40,599 bases of DNA from Puniceibacterium antarcticum. Lineage in GTDB: Bacteria > Pseudomonadota > Alphaproteobacteria > Rhodobacterales > Rhodobacteraceae. Location: the NCBI RefSeq assembly GCF_002760615.1, contig NZ_AWWI01000138.1:1-40599 (forward strand), in the 5' to 3' direction. Position 1 is the stretch's first letter. Each line of letters opens with the position of its first letter. The translations under genes and the position numbers were made by a program. Below, piece by piece: positions 16,742-25,170 of this stretch. Under the pieces are notes generated by a model. The model saw nothing but the letters and a program-made list of their open reading frames with translations, ran no database searches and had not been told where the DNA came from.

Positions 16742-16948
16742 TCAGGCCAAAGAAATGTTGATAGCGGCTTCGCGGCCATCGCGGCCCGGCTCGATATCAA
16801 ACGTCACTTTCTGATTGTCGGCGAGGCCGGTCAGCCCGGATCGCTCAACAGCGGAGATGTGGACGAATACGTCTTTCTTGCCGCCATCGGGCGCGATAAA
16901 GCCGTAGCCTTTGGTGGTGTTGAACCATTTGACGGTGCCTGTTGCCAT
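16742..16948 (-). CDS. Cold-shock protein (CspA family), copy 1
   Basis: A 68-residue single OB-fold protein. RNP1 KGYGFIAPD and RNP2 DVFVHISAV are intact after the start [14 protein letters not shown]. Such proteins bind single-stranded RNA/DNA and act as RNA chaperones. It is a close paralogue of the second copy at 20091-20297. The C-terminal [16 protein letters not shown] is typical of alphaproteobacteria. GAGGAG lies upstream of the start, and an intrinsic terminator follows. The ~300-bp upstream region may carry a long 5' leader, as for other csp genes. Confidence 0.95.
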   Translation of the reverse strand: MATGTVKWFNTTKGYGFIAPDGGKKDVFVHISAVERSGLTGLADNQKVTFDIEPGRDGREAAINISLA

Positions 16949-17249
16949 CGTCGATGCTCCTCTTCACAGCTGCCCGCGGGATTGCGGCAGATCGGCTAAG
17001 TCAGTGCAAGATCGAGTGACTGTGCCGTAAAGGAGCAGTGGGTCGATAGTGGTAACGTCGCATCCTTTTTTATGATGATTGGCCTGAGTCGTTGCAAGAA
17101 AAAATCTTGGGTCTGCGTACCAAGTCATTCAGGCCATCGTTTCAGGACACAGCCAAGGCAATTTGGGGGCGTGCATTTCTTTTGTCCAAACCCTTGCCAA
17201 GATCGTGTCACGTTCCATCATGTCAAAAGAAATAGTTAGGGAAAGAATC
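16949..17249. other. Divergent intergenic region with nested inverted repeats
   Basis: There is no gene here. It should hold the cold-shock promoter and 5' leader on the minus strand and the promoter of the gene at 17250. TGGCCTGA (17080-17087) and TCAGGCCA (17130-17137) form an outer stem enclosing CAAGA / TCTTG (17095-17099 / 17106-17110), with an alternative CTTGG / CCAAG pairing. No clear -35/-10 pair could be assigned. Confidence 0.35.
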
Positions 17250-17513
17250 ATGTCAAACCTGCAGGACCGCTCAGAAAGCGTCGGCAATTCGAGCGCGTTG
17301 CGTAAAAGATATGAAACGTCGCGTGCAAGTATCGAAAGTTTCCGCAGGATTGAGGCGGGTCAGTCGGGTGCCATGGTCTATGCCGCCCTGGCATATGGTG
17401 ACGTTCTTGAATCCAGCTCCGGCTTCAGAACAATGTCCCACCTCGCCAAGCTCTTTTGCATTGCGGCTCTGTTTGTGATTCCGAACCTTCTGGTGATTCA
17501 TGTCCTGCTGTAA
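17250..17513 (+). CDS. Small hypothetical protein with C-terminal membrane helix, 87 aa
   Basis: I do not recognise a family. The first 60 residues are polar (SNLQDRSESVGNSSALRKRY), and the last ~22 form one hydrophobic helix (LFCIAALFVIPNLLVIHVLL), so the protein is probably tail-anchored in the inner membrane with its N-terminus in the cytoplasm. The ATG at 17250 is preceded by AGGGAAAG at good distance; upstream in-frame ATGs at 17220 and 17163 lack a ribosome-binding site. It is isolated, with no obvious operon partner. Confidence 0.5.
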   Translation: MSNLQDRSESVGNSSALRKRYETSRASIESFRRIEAGQSGAMVYAALAYGDVLESSSGFRTMSHLAKLFCIAALFVIPNLLVIHVLL

Positions 17514-17587
17514 TGTGGTTCGGTACCTGTTCTAAAACGCGGTTCACGCAAGGTGGATAGGTGTCCGGGCTTTTAAAACCTTTGTTA

Positions 17588-17791
17588 TTATTTACGGTTT
17601 GCTGGGGTATCAGAACCCCTGTGGCGTGAGTGAGACCACATTCCCAGAGCGATCAGGCAAAAGCCAATGGAAATGCCGGTGATGATGTAGAGGGAAACGG
17701 CGTTTTTTACAGACAATTCAAAGACGATCCATCCTATCAGACCGATCGCGGCGCCCACACCGCTTCCTAGTAAAAAGCTTATGATTGCCAT
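17588..17791 (-). CDS. Small two-helix membrane protein, 67 aa
   Basis: No family is recognised. Two hydrophobic helices (about residues 3-25 and 32-52, glycine-rich in the first: LGSGVGAAIGLIGWIVF) are followed by a basic, His/Arg-rich tail (WSHSRHRGSDTPANRK) probably in the cytoplasm. AGGGGA lies about 7 nt before the ATG, which supports translation. The gene stands alone between divergently and convergently oriented neighbours. Confidence 0.5.
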   Translation of the reverse strand: MAIISFLLGSGVGAAIGLIGWIVFELSVKNAVSLYIITGISIGFCLIALGMWSHSRHRGSDTPANRK

Positions 17792-17987
17792 GGGTCGTCC
17801 CCTGACGAGCTCATCTTTATCCTGCGTTCTTTGCGATAGGATTTCGTAAAGATTGTTCTGGAGACCGGAAACAGTCTAAGCCACATGAGAGTGTTTCAAA
17901 TGAACCATTGCTTGGATGGTCACGATCCCAGTATATTTATCAAACGCGAAATTTGTTGATCTTTGTTTCGGGTAAATCGGAAACTCT

Positions 17988-19142
17988 CTATGCGCTTGTT
18001 TGTCGGAAAGCGCTGCGCATGAAAAGGCGCGGAATGCGTGCTATGGTGCGCCGCGTGATCTGACCATACTCTGTTTCACCGGCAAGGAGCCGCAAATATT
18101 CCGTCCGAAGCGTTGACGAATTGCGGAATCCGGCGACAAACCCGCCCCGCAGCGCCGGAAGAAAGATCATTGGCCTGATCATGCGGGCCTGAGAAATCGC
18201 GCGGTGGATGGGTCTCAGTGCATCCCGATAGAGGGGTAGGGCGGTTGCGGGCGCGCCTGAGCGCATGGCTGCAACGGCGGATTGTGCGGCAAGCTGTCCG
18301 CTTTTCATCGCATATGCGATGCCTTCGCCAGTGATCGGATCCACAAGCCCGGCCGCATCCCCCGCCAAAAGCACAGGCCCCTTACCAGGGACCCGCCGAT
18401 AGGCGCCAAAGGGCAGGAACTGTCCTTTAATAGGACTGTCGGTGGTGACGTCCAGATGCCTGAGGTAGGTGGCCAGTGCGGTCTTGAGGTCGCCATTGCG
18501 GCGCAGGATCCCGCCCACTCCGATGGTCCTGCCAGAGGTCTTGGGGAAATCCCAGCCATAGCCCCAGTCCGCAGCTCCGAAATCGATGCGCACTGGCGTA
18601 TCGGGCGTGTCCGAGGGGACTTCTACTTCGAGCGCAAAGCCGATGGTGTCGGCATCAAAGGCCTTGCCGAACAAGGCGCGGGCTGTTGTGCTGTTGACGC
18701 CGTCTGCAGCGATCAGCAGGCGAGCGGTGACGGTCTGGTCCCGCAGCGTGACCGAGGGGGTCAAGGTGTCGATGGCGCTGACAGGCTGGCCCGTGAGGTC
18801 CGTGGCACCCGCCGCCACCGCCGCCCGAAGCAGGGCGTGATCCAGATCCCAGCGCATGGTCATATGCAGCGGCGGGACATTGGTGAAATGTCCGACCTCC
18901 TGCCCAAAGGCGCAGAAACTGACCGCATCCCGGCGCAGCATCCCGTCGTAGGGTAGATCGGTGCCAAAGATCTCTTGGAAATAGCGCATGGAGCGACCGG
19001 TGAAGCCGCCGCCACAGAGTTTGTTGCGCGGAAAGCGGTGCTTGTCGATCAGGGCGACGCGCAGACCCGCGCGTGTGGCGGTTATGGCCGCCGCACTGCC
19101 CGCTGGGCCCGCGCCCAGCACCAACAGATCAAAGTCAGCCAT
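17988..19142 (-). CDS. Geranylgeranyl reductase family FAD-dependent oxidoreductase
   Basis: A 384-residue flavoprotein. The N-terminal dinucleotide fold reads LLVLGAGPAGSAAAITATRA, followed by KHRFPRNKLCGGG, the conserved substrate/FAD region of the geranylgeranyl reductase family, and GDAAGLVDPITGEGIAYA near residue 275, the second FAD motif. Family members reduce isoprenoid double bonds (chlorophyll or lipid side chains) or act on quinone-like substrates. No bacteriochlorophyll genes are nearby, so a photosynthetic BchP role is not supported here. There is no signal peptide. The start MADFDLLVLGAG fits the family. The substrate is unknown. Confidence 0.85.
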   Translation of the reverse strand: MADFDLLVLGAGPAGSAAAITATRAGLRVALIDKHRFPRNKLCGGGFTGRSMRYFQEIFGTDLPYDGMLRRDAVSFCAFGQEVGHFTNVPPLHMTMRWDLDHALLRAAVAAGATDLTGQPVSAIDTLTPSVTLRDQTVTARLLIAADGVNSTTARALFGKAFDADTIGFALEVEVPSDTPDTPVRIDFGAADWGYGWDFPKTSGRTIGVGGILRRNGDLKTALATYLRHLDVTTDSPIKGQFLPFGAYRRVPGKGPVLLAGDAAGLVDPITGEGIAYAMKSGQLAAQSAVAAMRSGAPATALPLYRDALRPIHRAISQARMIRPMIFLPALRGGFVAGFRNSSTLRTEYLRLLAGETEYGQITRRTIARIPRLFMRSAFRQTSA

Positions 19143-19186
19143 GCCGCAGCCCCCGCGCTAAAACGTTTCCACTCAACAATCTACCG

Positions 19187-19217
19187 GCTGTTGCGTTCTG
19201 GACGTGAACGCAACAGC
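19187..19217 (-). terminator. Perfect 12-bp hairpin downstream of the L,D-transpeptidase gene
   Basis: GCTGTTGCGTTC (19187-19198) pairs perfectly with GAACGCAACAGC (19206-19217) around a 7-nt loop. It lies between two minus-strand genes, 118 bp after the L,D-transpeptidase stop and 45 bp before the reductase start. No U-run follows on the minus strand; it could equally be an operator or an RNA leader of the reductase gene. Confidence 0.4.
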
Positions 19218-19334
19218 GTCTTGCTGGGTCACCTTACAGCGATTCCGGGTAAACCAGTCCGGGTATTCGAGGCTATTCCTGTCGGTCGGGCGCTAAATCC
19301 GATGCCGATTGTCCCAGGTTCAATCCGAAATGCT

Positions 19335-19889
19335 TTAAATAACGGTGACGACAGTGCCCAGTGGGACGCGTTCATACAGATCCTCCACATGCTCGTTCAG
19401 CATGCGGATACAGCCGTTCGACACAGAGCGCCCTATGGACTGGGGGGCCGTGGTGCCGTGGATGCGGAAGTAGGTGTCGCGTCCGTTCTGGAAGAGATAG
19501 AGCGCGCGGGCACCGAGCGGGTTGCCGGGGCCGCCGGGCTGGACATAGTCGTTGTCGATGAATTCGCCGTAATGGCTGGGCTCACGTTCGATCATCTCGT
19601 TCGTCGGGCGCCAGGTGGGCCATTCCTTTTTCACGCTGATCGTCGCGTTGCCGGTAAATTCGAGCCCGGCCTTGCCGACCCCGACGCCATAGCGAAGCGC
19701 CTTGCCGGGTTCCGTTACGTAGTAGAGAAAATGCGCCTTGGGAACGATCAGGATCTGACCGGGGGCATACTCCGTGGTGAAGGAGACCGGCTGCGGCTGG
19801 AATCGTGGTGCAACTTCAAATGCTTGGGCAAGTGATGGCAGTGCGACGGAAGCCGCGGCGGCTGTGACAAAAGTTCGGCGAGAGATCAT
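19335..19889 (-). CDS. L,D-transpeptidase (YkuD domain), exported
   Basis: A 184-residue cell-wall enzyme. The N-terminus ISRRTFVTAAAASVALPSLAQA is a Tat-type signal (SRRTF) with a cut after AQA. The catalytic core is RIHGTT ... SIGRSVSNGCIRMLNEHV, with the His and the nucleophilic Cys of the family SxGCIRM motif. Such enzymes form 3-3 peptidoglycan cross-links or attach outer-membrane proteins to peptidoglycan, in the periplasm. The short pre-domain and length are usual for alphaproteobacterial ErfK/YbiS/YcfS/YnhG relatives. It stands alone, with a cold-shock gene upstream on the same strand ending 200 bp away. Confidence 0.92.
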   Translation of the reverse strand: MISRRTFVTAAAASVALPSLAQAFEVAPRFQPQPVSFTTEYAPGQILIVPKAHFLYYVTEPGKALRYGVGVGKAGLEFTGNATISVKKEWPTWRPTNEMIEREPSHYGEFIDNDYVQPGGPGNPLGARALYLFQNGRDTYFRIHGTTAPQSIGRSVSNGCIRMLNEHVEDLYERVPLGTVVTVI

Positions 19890-20032
19890 GGCAGTGCTCT
19901 TTTCGTTTGGAACTTGGGTATGTTGGCCAAGGTGATCCGGATTTCAATGGATGTGCCATGCAAGGGGTAAACTCTGTGGCAAGTTTCGCGCGGTTTGGGA
20001 TCACGAAGCCGTGTACTCAGGCGGGAAAGTGC

Positions 20033-20067
20033 GTCAAAACGAAAACGGCCGCCCCGTAGGGCGGCCG
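20033..20067 (-). terminator. Intrinsic terminator of the second cold-shock gene (UACG tetraloop)
   Basis: On the minus strand CGGCCGCCC-TACG-GGGCGGCCG (20067-20046) is followed by TTTTCGTTTTG. The 9-bp GC stem is closed by an exceptionally stable C(UACG)G tetraloop, with a good U-tail. It ends 24 bp after the stop codon of the gene at 20091. Confidence 0.9.
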
Positions 20068-20090
20068 AATTTTGTATCTAAGACAGAAGC

Positions 20091-20297
20091 TTACGCGAGT
20101 GCGAGGTTGATCGCGCTCTCACGGCCATCACGGCCGGCTTCGATGTCGAAGGTTACTTTCTGGTCGTCTTTCAGACCGGACAGGCCCGAACGCTCAACAG
20201 CGGAGATGTGCACGAACACGTCCTTGGAGCCGCCATCGGGCTGAATGAAGCCGAAGCCTTTAGTTGCGTTGAACCATTTCACTGTGCCAGTAGCCAT
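20091..20297 (-). CDS. Cold-shock protein (CspA family), copy 2
   Basis: A 68-residue OB-fold nucleic-acid chaperone. RNP1 KGFGFIQPD and RNP2 DVFVHISAV are intact. It is highly similar along its whole length to the copy at 16742-16948, so the two are recent or strongly constrained paralogues about 3.1 kb apart in the same orientation. AAGGATA lies before the ATG. It is followed by a strong intrinsic terminator. Confidence 0.95.
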   Translation of the reverse strand: MATGTVKWFNATKGFGFIQPDGGSKDVFVHISAVERSGLSGLKDDQKVTFDIEAGRDGRESAINLALA

Positions 20298-20716
20298 GTG
20301 AATATCCTTTAGTCATAGTACCATCCGCAGTATGCGATGGCTCGGCGAGGTCACGTTCGGATCGATAGCCTGCAAGCCGGTAAAGGAAGACAGATGGTCG
20401 AAGAGAAGATCGTCAGCACGATCCTTATGACAGGTTCGCAGGCATCTGGCAACAGTTTTAACAAAGAGGCTGTGACTGTTCACAGAAGAAAACTGGTGCT
20501 GGATCCCGTATGGGTTGCGTATGGAAAGCGTATGGCTGTCGTGTTGGTGCCATTGGGAACAACGATTGTTAAGCTTGTTCGGCCAAAGTTGGGTCTGTCC
20601 GATACCGCCGACCCGGCGCGCGCATCTTTTAACCGTGAGCCTCGCGGGGAGGCGGTGACCGGCTGAGACGGGCTGTGGCTGTCTGGTGCCGGGTGCGGCC
20701 TTTTGGTGGGATGGTC
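20298..20716. other. Intergenic region upstream of the second cold-shock gene; no convincing gene
   Basis: About 420 bp between the cold-shock start and the ettA terminator. On the minus strand it should contain the csp promoter and leader. A weak candidate is TTGCCA with TCATAA 16 bp later, about 130-160 bp upstream of the start. CTGTGA-N4-TCACAG (20470-20485) is a perfect short palindrome. A plus-strand open frame of about 110 codons exists, but its composition is not protein-like. Confidence 0.3.
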
Positions 20717-20750
20717 TGGGTGACCCTTCGCCTGCGCGAAGAATCACCCA
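20717..20750 (-). terminator. Hairpin downstream of ettA
   Basis: TGGGTGA (20717-20723) and TCACCCA (20744-20750) form an outer stem, with TTCGC-CTGC-GCGAA (20727-20740) as inner stem. It lies 23 bp after the ettA stop on the minus strand. There is no long U-tract. Confidence 0.5.
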
Positions 20751-20772
20751 CCTCCTTGCGAGGGTCTGTCGC

Positions 20773-22425
20773 TTAGCGCGTAAACTTCTTGTGCTTGCGC
20801 TTCGTCTCGCCCGCGTCGTCGCCCAGGCGGCGTTTCTTGTCTTCTTCGTAATCCTCGAAGTTGCCTTCGAACCATTCCACATGGCCGTCGCCCTCGAAGG
20901 CCAGCATATGCGTGCAGATCCGGTCAAGGAAGAAGCGGTCGTGCGAGATGACCACGGCGCAGCCGGCGAAATCCACGAGCGCATCTTCGAGCGCGCGCAG
21001 GGTTTCGACGTCGAGGTCGTTGGTCGGCTCATCGAGGAGGAGGACGTTGCCGCCCTCTTTGAGGAGGCGGGCCATGTGGACGCGGTTACGTTCCCCGCCT
21101 GAGAGCAAGCCAACCTTTTTCTGCTGATCGGTGCCCTTGAAGTTGAAGGCCCCGCAATAGGCGCGCGAGTTGATCTCGGCGTCGCCCAGCGTGATCAACT
21201 CGGCCCCGCCGGAAATCGCCATCCAGACGTTGTCGTCTGCTGCCAGATCGTCGCGCGACTGGTCCACATAGGACAGCTGCACCGTGTCACCGACCGAGAC
21301 TTCGCCCGCATCGGGGGTCTCGTGTCCGGTGATCATCTTGAACAGTGTGGATTTGCCGGCGCCGTTGGGGCCGATCACGCCGACGATGCCGCCCGGCGGC
21401 AGCGAGAAGGTGAGGTTGTTGATCAGCAGGCGGTCGCCCATGGATTTGCTCAGGCCTTCGACCTCAAGCACCTTGCTGCCCAGACGGGGGCCGTTGGGGA
21501 TGACGATCTGCGCCTTGCCCACACGTTCCTTGACCGACTGATCGGCCATCTTTTCATAAGATGAAATCCGTGCCTTGGATTTGGCCTGACGTGCCTTGGC
21601 CCCCTGACGGATCCATTCGAGTTCGCGTTCCAGCGTCTTCTGCTTGGCCTTGTCGTCGCGTGCCTCTTGCAGCAGACGCTTGGCCTTCTGGTCGATCCAG
21701 GCGGAATAGTTGCCCTCGTACGGAATGCCGCGGCCCCGGTCGAGTTCGAGAATCCAGGAGGTGATCGAATCAAGGAAGTAGCGGTCGTGGGTGACGATCA
21801 GGATCGTGCCCTTGTAGTCGATCAGGTGCTGCTGCAGCCAGGCGATGGTTTCGGCGTCAAGGTGGTTGGTCGGTTCGTCGAGCAGCAGCATTTCCGGCGC
21901 TTCGAGCAGCAGCTGGCAGAGCGCGACGCGGCGGCGTTCCCCACCCGAGAGGGTGGTCACATCGGCGTCGTCCGGCGGGCAATGGAGGGCTTCCAGAGCA
22001 ACGTCGATCTGGGAATCGAGGTCCCAGAGATCTTCTGCATCAATCTGATCCTGCAGAGCGGCCATCTCGTCCGCCGTCTCTTCGGAATAGTTCATCGCCA
22101 GCTCGTTGTACTTGTCGAGAATGGCTTTTTTCGCCGCGACGCCCAGCATGACGTTGCCACGGACATCGAGGTTGGGGTCAAGATCGGGTTCCTGCGGCAA
22201 GTAGCCGACGCGCGCGCCTTCGGCGACCCAGGCTTCGCCCTGGAAATCCTTGTCCTGACCGGCCATGATCTTCATCAGGGTCGACTTACCGGACCCGTTG
22301 ACGCCGACCACGCCGATCTTCACCCCGGGGAGGAAGTTCAGCTTGATATTTTCGAAGCACTTCTTGCCACCGGGATAGGTCTTTGAGACGCCATCCATGT
22401 GGTAGACGTATTGATAGGCTGCCAT
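20773..22425 (-). CDS. ettA: Energy-dependent translational throttle protein EttA (ABC-F)
   Basis: A 550-residue ABC-F protein with two ATPase domains on one chain and no membrane helices. Domain 1 has Walker A GVNGSGKST (about residues 40-48), signature TLSGGERRRVALC and LLLDEPTNHLDAETIAWL. Domain 2 has GPNGAGKST, LLSGGERNRVHMARL and LLLDEPTNDLD. The inter-domain linker is the charged helical P-site tRNA-interaction motif region (about 245-310). EttA binds the ribosomal E site and gates the first peptide bond according to ATP/ADP. The start MAAYQYVYHM and length match the family closely. Divergent from the chemoreceptor gene. Confidence 0.95.
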   Translation of the reverse strand: MAAYQYVYHMDGVSKTYPGGKKCFENIKLNFLPGVKIGVVGVNGSGKSTLMKIMAGQDKDFQGEAWVAEGARVGYLPQEPDLDPNLDVRGNVMLGVAAKKAILDKYNELAMNYSEETADEMAALQDQIDAEDLWDLDSQIDVALEALHCPPDDADVTTLSGGERRRVALCQLLLEAPEMLLLDEPTNHLDAETIAWLQQHLIDYKGTILIVTHDRYFLDSITSWILELDRGRGIPYEGNYSAWIDQKAKRLLQEARDDKAKQKTLERELEWIRQGAKARQAKSKARISSYEKMADQSVKERVGKAQIVIPNGPRLGSKVLEVEGLSKSMGDRLLINNLTFSLPPGGIVGVIGPNGAGKSTLFKMITGHETPDAGEVSVGDTVQLSYVDQSRDDLAADDNVWMAISGGAELITLGDAEINSRAYCGAFNFKGTDQQKKVGLLSGGERNRVHMARLLKEGGNVLLLDEPTNDLDVETLRALEDALVDFAGCAVVISHDRFFLDRICTHMLAFEGDGHVEWFEGNFEDYEEDKKRRLGDDAGETKRKHKKFTR

Positions 22426-22615
22426 CGGAGAACCCCTTGGGACATGTGTGAACGTTTGGCAGACTAGATAACGAAGGGGCGCGGCAGGGGCAATGCGGTG
22501 CGCGATCTTCGCCGCTTAAACAGTTCTCAAGACATTCGTGGTCAGTTTGCGATGCAGCGTCTCGAGTGCGAGCGCATCCGTGACACTCCGTCAATTGATC
22601 AGTGAGCCCCAGCCA

Positions 22616-25039
22616 ATGTCCCAGACCAACACCATGCCCAAAAGCACAAACAAGTGGAACCGGCTCAAGCTGGGCATCAAGGTTCCCATCATGATCGCGG
22701 TGCCGACGATCCTGATCAGCGTTGCGGCGGCCGCTTTTTCTTATGTCGATGGGGCGCGGGTTCTGAAAGAGCAGAATGCCAAGGCGCTGGAAGTGGTTCT
22801 GGATCAGGCGGCCGAGGACCTCGTGGCTTGGTTCGATGGCATTGATACGGATATGGATGTACTCTCCAGCAGCATGTCGACAGAAGCGGCGCTGCGCGGC
22901 TTCAGCTCTGCGTGGGCGACGATGGGCAGCGATCCGGGCGCGACGCTGCGGCAGCTGTATGTCGATGCAAACCCGAATCCCGATGGGGAAAAGGCGCTGC
23001 TGGACAATGCGGGTGACGGTTCGGACTGGTCCGGGGTGCATGCCACCTATCATGACACGCTGCACCGCTTTGCGGTTTATAACGGTTACTCCGATCTGCT
23101 TCTGCTGAATCCTGAAGGTGACGTTGTCTATTCCGCGGGAAAAGAGCCGGATTTTGCAACAAACTTTGTGACGGGCCCCTACAAGGACAGCGGGTTGGCG
23201 CAAGCCTTTGTTGCCGCGCGGGACGGCGACGGCGACACCGTGTATCGGTCGATCTTTGCCGCCTACGCCCCTGACGATGGTCTTGTGACAACCTTCTTTG
23301 CCACGAGGATATCTGATGCGGCGGGCGCGTTTATGGGAGTCGTGGCGGTTCAGGTCCCGCTCGAAACGATGAGCAGCAACCTGTCCAAATCGGTTTTGCT
23401 GGGCGAGACGGGCCATGTCTATCTTGTTGATGCGAAGGGGCGCGCGCTGAGCTTTGTCGGCCGGGATCGCACCTTTTCTCCGCTGGATCAGTTGCCCGGG
23501 CTTGAGCAGATCCAGGACGCCCTTGCGGATGAGCACAAGGTGCTGATGAATGTCCCCGGGGTGCTGGGCAAGCCTGTCGAGGCGCTGACGGTGGGTGTGA
23601 CCGTGGGGGTAAGCCACTGGGGTGTCGTGCTTGAGCAGGACATGACCGAGGTGTTGGCGGCGCAAAACAACCTTGCCCTTGTCAGCCTGATCCAGGTGGC
23701 GATCGTCTGCGTGATTGTCTTGCTGCTTGCGATCTTTATTGCGCGCAGCATCACCCAGCGGATTTCCAGGCTGGCCAAGAGTGTGGACGACATTGCCCTT
23801 GGCGATTACACAAGTTCGGTCCATGAGGCCAAGACGGGCGATGAAATCGGCGATATCGCGCGGACGATGGAGCGGCTTCAGCAGGCGCTGCAGCAGGGGC
23901 AGGCGGCGGGAGCAGATCGCGAGAGAATGTCTGCCGAACAGCGCGATATCATGTCGAAGTTCAGCGTATCGCTGGAGAAGTTGTCGAAGGGCAATCTGGA
24001 CTGTGATCTGGGCAACGACCTGCCGAGTGAATATGCGGATCTGGGTATGCATTTCAACGACACCCTTGACGAGTTGCGCCGGATGATTGGCGAGCTGAGC
24101 GAAAGCGCCTCGTCCATCGAATCGGAATCCTCGATGCTCGGAACCTCTGCCGAAGAGCTGTCTAACCGGACGGAGAATCAGGCCGCCACTCTGGAAGAGA
24201 CAGCCGCCGCGATGCACGAGATCACGTCGAGCGTGCAATCCACCGCAGAAGGGTCGCAGTCCATCGTTCAGGCTATTGGTGAAATCCGTGCCGGTGCGGA
24301 GCGCGGGGGTGAAGTCAAGAACCGCGCCGTTCAGGCCATGGCAACGATCGAGGAATCGTCCAAGCAGATCGCCCAGATTATCCGCGTGATGGAGGATATC
24401 GCCTTTCAGACCAACTTGCTGGCGTTGAATGCCGGGGTCGAGGCGGCCCGCGCCGGAGATGTCGGACGCGGCTTTGCGGTTGTGGCCTCGGAAGTGCGTT
24501 CTCTGGCGCAGCGGTCTTCGGACAGCGCCGGCGAGATTCGCGATCTGATCTCTTCCTCCACACGCAGCGTCACGAATGGCGTGGAGCTTGTGACGGAACT
24601 GGGCGGGTCGATCGACGAAATCCTGGGGCTGGTTCTGGATATCACGGACAGGGTGCAGGCGATCGGTGCGGCATCTGGCGAACAATCCACGGCGCTGAGC
24701 GAAATCAACACCGGCATCAACGAACTGGATTCGGTGACACAGAAAAACGCGGGCATGGTGCTGGAATTCACCTCTGCAGGCCGGTCGCTGACCCAGAAGG
24801 CGCTGAGCCTGCGTGAGCTGGTGGGCAAGTTTCACAGCAAAAAGATCATCAAGGTTGATACGCCGAAGCGTTCGACCGCGCCCGAGCCCAGCTTCAGGGA
24901 TGAACCCTTTGATGTGGTCAGCGCCCCGATCGAGATAAGCGCAGCGGCCAAGGCCGCTCCGAAAAAAGCTGCCAAGGCTGCGGTTGCGGCACCGCAGCGC
25001 GCAGCGGCTGCCGGCCCGGGCATCTGGCAGGACTTCTGA
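22616..25039 (+). CDS. Methyl-accepting chemotaxis protein
   Basis: An 807-residue chemoreceptor. TM1 lies at about residues 20-45, followed by a long periplasmic sensor region (~300 residues, Cache-like), TM2 around 350-376 (IQVAIVCVIVLLLAIFIA), a HAMP domain (ARSITQRISRLAKSVDDIAL), and the cytoplasmic hairpin with tip NLLALNAGVEAARAGDVGRG. The ligand is unknown. After the signalling domain comes an Ala/Lys/Pro-rich linker and the C-terminal GIWQDF, which fits the xWxxF pentapeptide that tethers CheR/CheB in other receptors. No che genes are in the window. The start is uncertain: ATGs at 22616 and 22634 are possible, and neither has a strong Shine-Dalgarno. Confidence 0.92.
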   Translation: MSQTNTMPKSTNKWNRLKLGIKVPIMIAVPTILISVAAAAFSYVDGARVLKEQNAKALEVVLDQAAEDLVAWFDGIDTDMDVLSSSMSTEAALRGFSSAWATMGSDPGATLRQLYVDANPNPDGEKALLDNAGDGSDWSGVHATYHDTLHRFAVYNGYSDLLLLNPEGDVVYSAGKEPDFATNFVTGPYKDSGLAQAFVAARDGDGDTVYRSIFAAYAPDDGLVTTFFATRISDAAGAFMGVVAVQVPLETMSSNLSKSVLLGETGHVYLVDAKGRALSFVGRDRTFSPLDQLPGLEQIQDALADEHKVLMNVPGVLGKPVEALTVGVTVGVSHWGVVLEQDMTEVLAAQNNLALVSLIQVAIVCVIVLLLAIFIARSITQRISRLAKSVDDIALGDYTSSVHEAKTGDEIGDIARTMERLQQALQQGQAAGADRERMSAEQRDIMSKFSVSLEKLSKGNLDCDLGNDLPSEYADLGMHFNDTLDELRRMIGELSESASSIESESSMLGTSAEELSNRTENQAATLEETAAAMHEITSSVQSTAEGSQSIVQAIGEIRAGAERGGEVKNRAVQAMATIEESSKQIAQIIRVMEDIAFQTNLLALNAGVEAARAGDVGRGFAVVASEVRSLAQRSSDSAGEIRDLISSSTRSVTNGVELVTELGGSIDEILGLVLDITDRVQAIGAASGEQSTALSEINTGINELDSVTQKNAGMVLEFTSAGRSLTQKALSLRELVGKFHSKKIIKVDTPKRSTAPEPSFRDEPFDVVSAPIEISAAAKAAPKKAAKAAVAAPQRAAAAGPGIWQDF

Positions 25040-25051
25040 GGGCGCAGGCGC

Positions 25052-25096
25052 GGCGGGGGCGGGCAGGGAGCCGACCCGCTTTCAGCGCCGCCTTTT
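25052..25096 (+). terminator. Probable intrinsic terminator of the chemoreceptor gene
   Basis: GGCGG (25052-25056) pairs with CCGCC (25088-25092) and GCGGG (25059-25063) with CCCGC (25075-25079), followed by TTTT at 25093-25096. The stem is imperfect, with an asymmetric internal loop, but the U-run and position 12 bp after the stop support termination. Confidence 0.5.
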
Positions 25097-25170
25097 GTCA
25101 AAGGATGGAAAGACGTTGAATCCCAGCGCGATCCGGTGTTTTTGCCAGTGCGACCGGTACCGGAGCCCGC

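Noticed and set aside
17988-19142. Bacteriochlorophyll geranylgeranyl reductase (bchP) of a photosynthesis cluster
   Set aside because: The family matches, but no bch, crt or puf genes are nearby.
20337-20666. 109-codon plus-strand frame upstream of the second cold-shock gene
   Set aside because: No ribosome-binding site, unlike-protein composition, and it overlaps the expected csp promoter and leader.
22286-24835. 849-codon open frame antisense to the chemoreceptor gene
   Set aside because: Same cause; the chemoreceptor has all domain motifs, and the antisense product is Arg/His/Gln-rich without a family.
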